Shown here in pieces: positions 13,513-13,732 of a DNA stretch of 13,732 nt. A program made the position numbers and the translations under genes. The stretch is taken from the NCBI GenBank assembly GCA_023419515.1, contig JAEZXW010000004.1, positions 1-13,732 of the forward strand. The letters run 5' to 3'. This DNA is from Actinomycetes bacterium (GTDB taxonomy: Bacteria > Actinomycetota > Coriobacteriia > Coriobacteriales > JAEZXW01). The notes beneath the pieces are model-generated. The model ran no database searches. It was not told the DNA's origin and saw only the letters and a list, made by a program, of their open reading frames with translations. Each line of letters opens with the position of its first letter. Positions within the stretch are counted from its first letter, which is position 1.

Positions 13513-13732
13513 TTAGTTTCTAAAAAACATTCCCCAATCAAAGCCATCTTCCCTCTTGCGCTTTTTGATAAGCATTCGCCGCTTATCATGCTGATCTTGG
13601 CGACGCCGCATCTGCTCATCGATTTTACGACGGCGATACTCACTCTCCTCGCGCTCTGTGGTGCCATAGCGAGCCTCGTGACTGGTGGCGCTTATCGGAC
13701 GCTGATCTGAATCCGCTTCATCCAGATGCAAG
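13513..13732 (-). CDS. C-terminal end of an unrecognised, highly charged protein (runs off the right edge)
   Basis: The frame is open from the right edge to TAA at 13513, giving the last 72 or so residues. It is dominated by Arg, Lys, Glu, Asp and Gln (for example RRRKIDEQMRRRQDQHDKRR and KKRKRED), probably a helical or coiled, nucleic-acid- or membrane-surface-binding tail, and ends GFDWGMFFRN. The only start codon near the edge, TTG at 13731, has no visible ribosome site, so the gene very likely continues outside the window. Codon use resembles the neighbours (CGC, GAG, GAT, ATC). I do not recognise a family. It ends about 75 bases before the aldolase promoter, with no intrinsic terminator between them, so read-through into the aldolase gene is possible. 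Confidence 0.6.
   Translation of the reverse strand, partial: LHLDEADSDQRPISATSHEARYGTTEREESEYRRRKIDEQMRRRQDQHDKRRMLIKKRKREDGFDWGMFFRN

Noticed and set aside
13369..13710. Hydrophobic plus-strand ORF of 113 residues near the right edge.
   Set aside because: It lies antisense to the aldolase leader and to the charged minus-strand ORF; the hydrophobicity is what the complement of Arg/Glu/Lys codons tends to yield, and no ribosome site is evident.

Overview
The window reads as ordinary chromosomal core sequence from a bacterium of moderate GC (I estimate near 50%). The gene content fits an actinobacterium of the Coriobacteriia type: a class A penicillin-binding protein ending in a PASTA domain, the block infC-rpmI-rplT-pheS-pheT, an ArgR repressor, an archaeal-type class I aldolase, a tRNA with an encoded CCA end, and good Shine-Dalgarno sites in front of GTG and TTG starts. 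The lineage is an inference from gene content and style, not from a search.

Layout. (1) 1-958, minus: the N-terminal part of a U32-family peptidase or hydroxylase, running off the left edge. (2) 1155-3389, plus: a bifunctional peptidoglycan synthase, transcribed divergently from the U32 gene and closed by a strong intrinsic terminator at 3452-3496. (3) 3525-4703, minus: argR, then a very small one-helix membrane protein, then an unrecognised four-helix membrane protein; the terminator at 3452-3496 is shared with the convergent gene. (4) 4894-6738, minus: a membrane-anchored nucleotide-sugar 4,6-dehydratase of the CapD/PglF/WbpM type. (5) 6857-11612, minus: the translation cluster infC, rpmI, rplT, pheS, pheT, read from a clear promoter at 11878-11906 through a leader of about 260 nt that ends in an intrinsic terminator. 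(6) 12139-12222, plus: tRNA-Leu(CAA), followed by a terminator usable from both sides. (7) 12428-13369, minus: a class I fructose-bisphosphate aldolase with its own extended -10 promoter. (8) 13513-13732, minus: the C-terminal end of an unrecognised, highly charged protein.

How the parts work together. The translation cluster makes initiation factor 3, two large-subunit ribosomal proteins and phenylalanyl-tRNA synthetase. It shows two layers of control in the sequence: a terminator in the leader (attenuation) and an apparent AUA start codon for infC, the kind of non-AUG start that lets IF3 repress its own synthesis. The PASTA synthase and the dehydratase both serve the cell envelope. ArgR probably controls itself through ArgR-like half-sites upstream, and perhaps the two small membrane-protein genes behind it.

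I see no mobile element, CRISPR array, phage gene or toxin-antitoxin pair, and nothing that amounts to a clearly new system. The points most worth a second look are the infC leader and start codon, and the argR-linked pair of unrecognised membrane proteins, one of which is a very short ORF that is easily missed.
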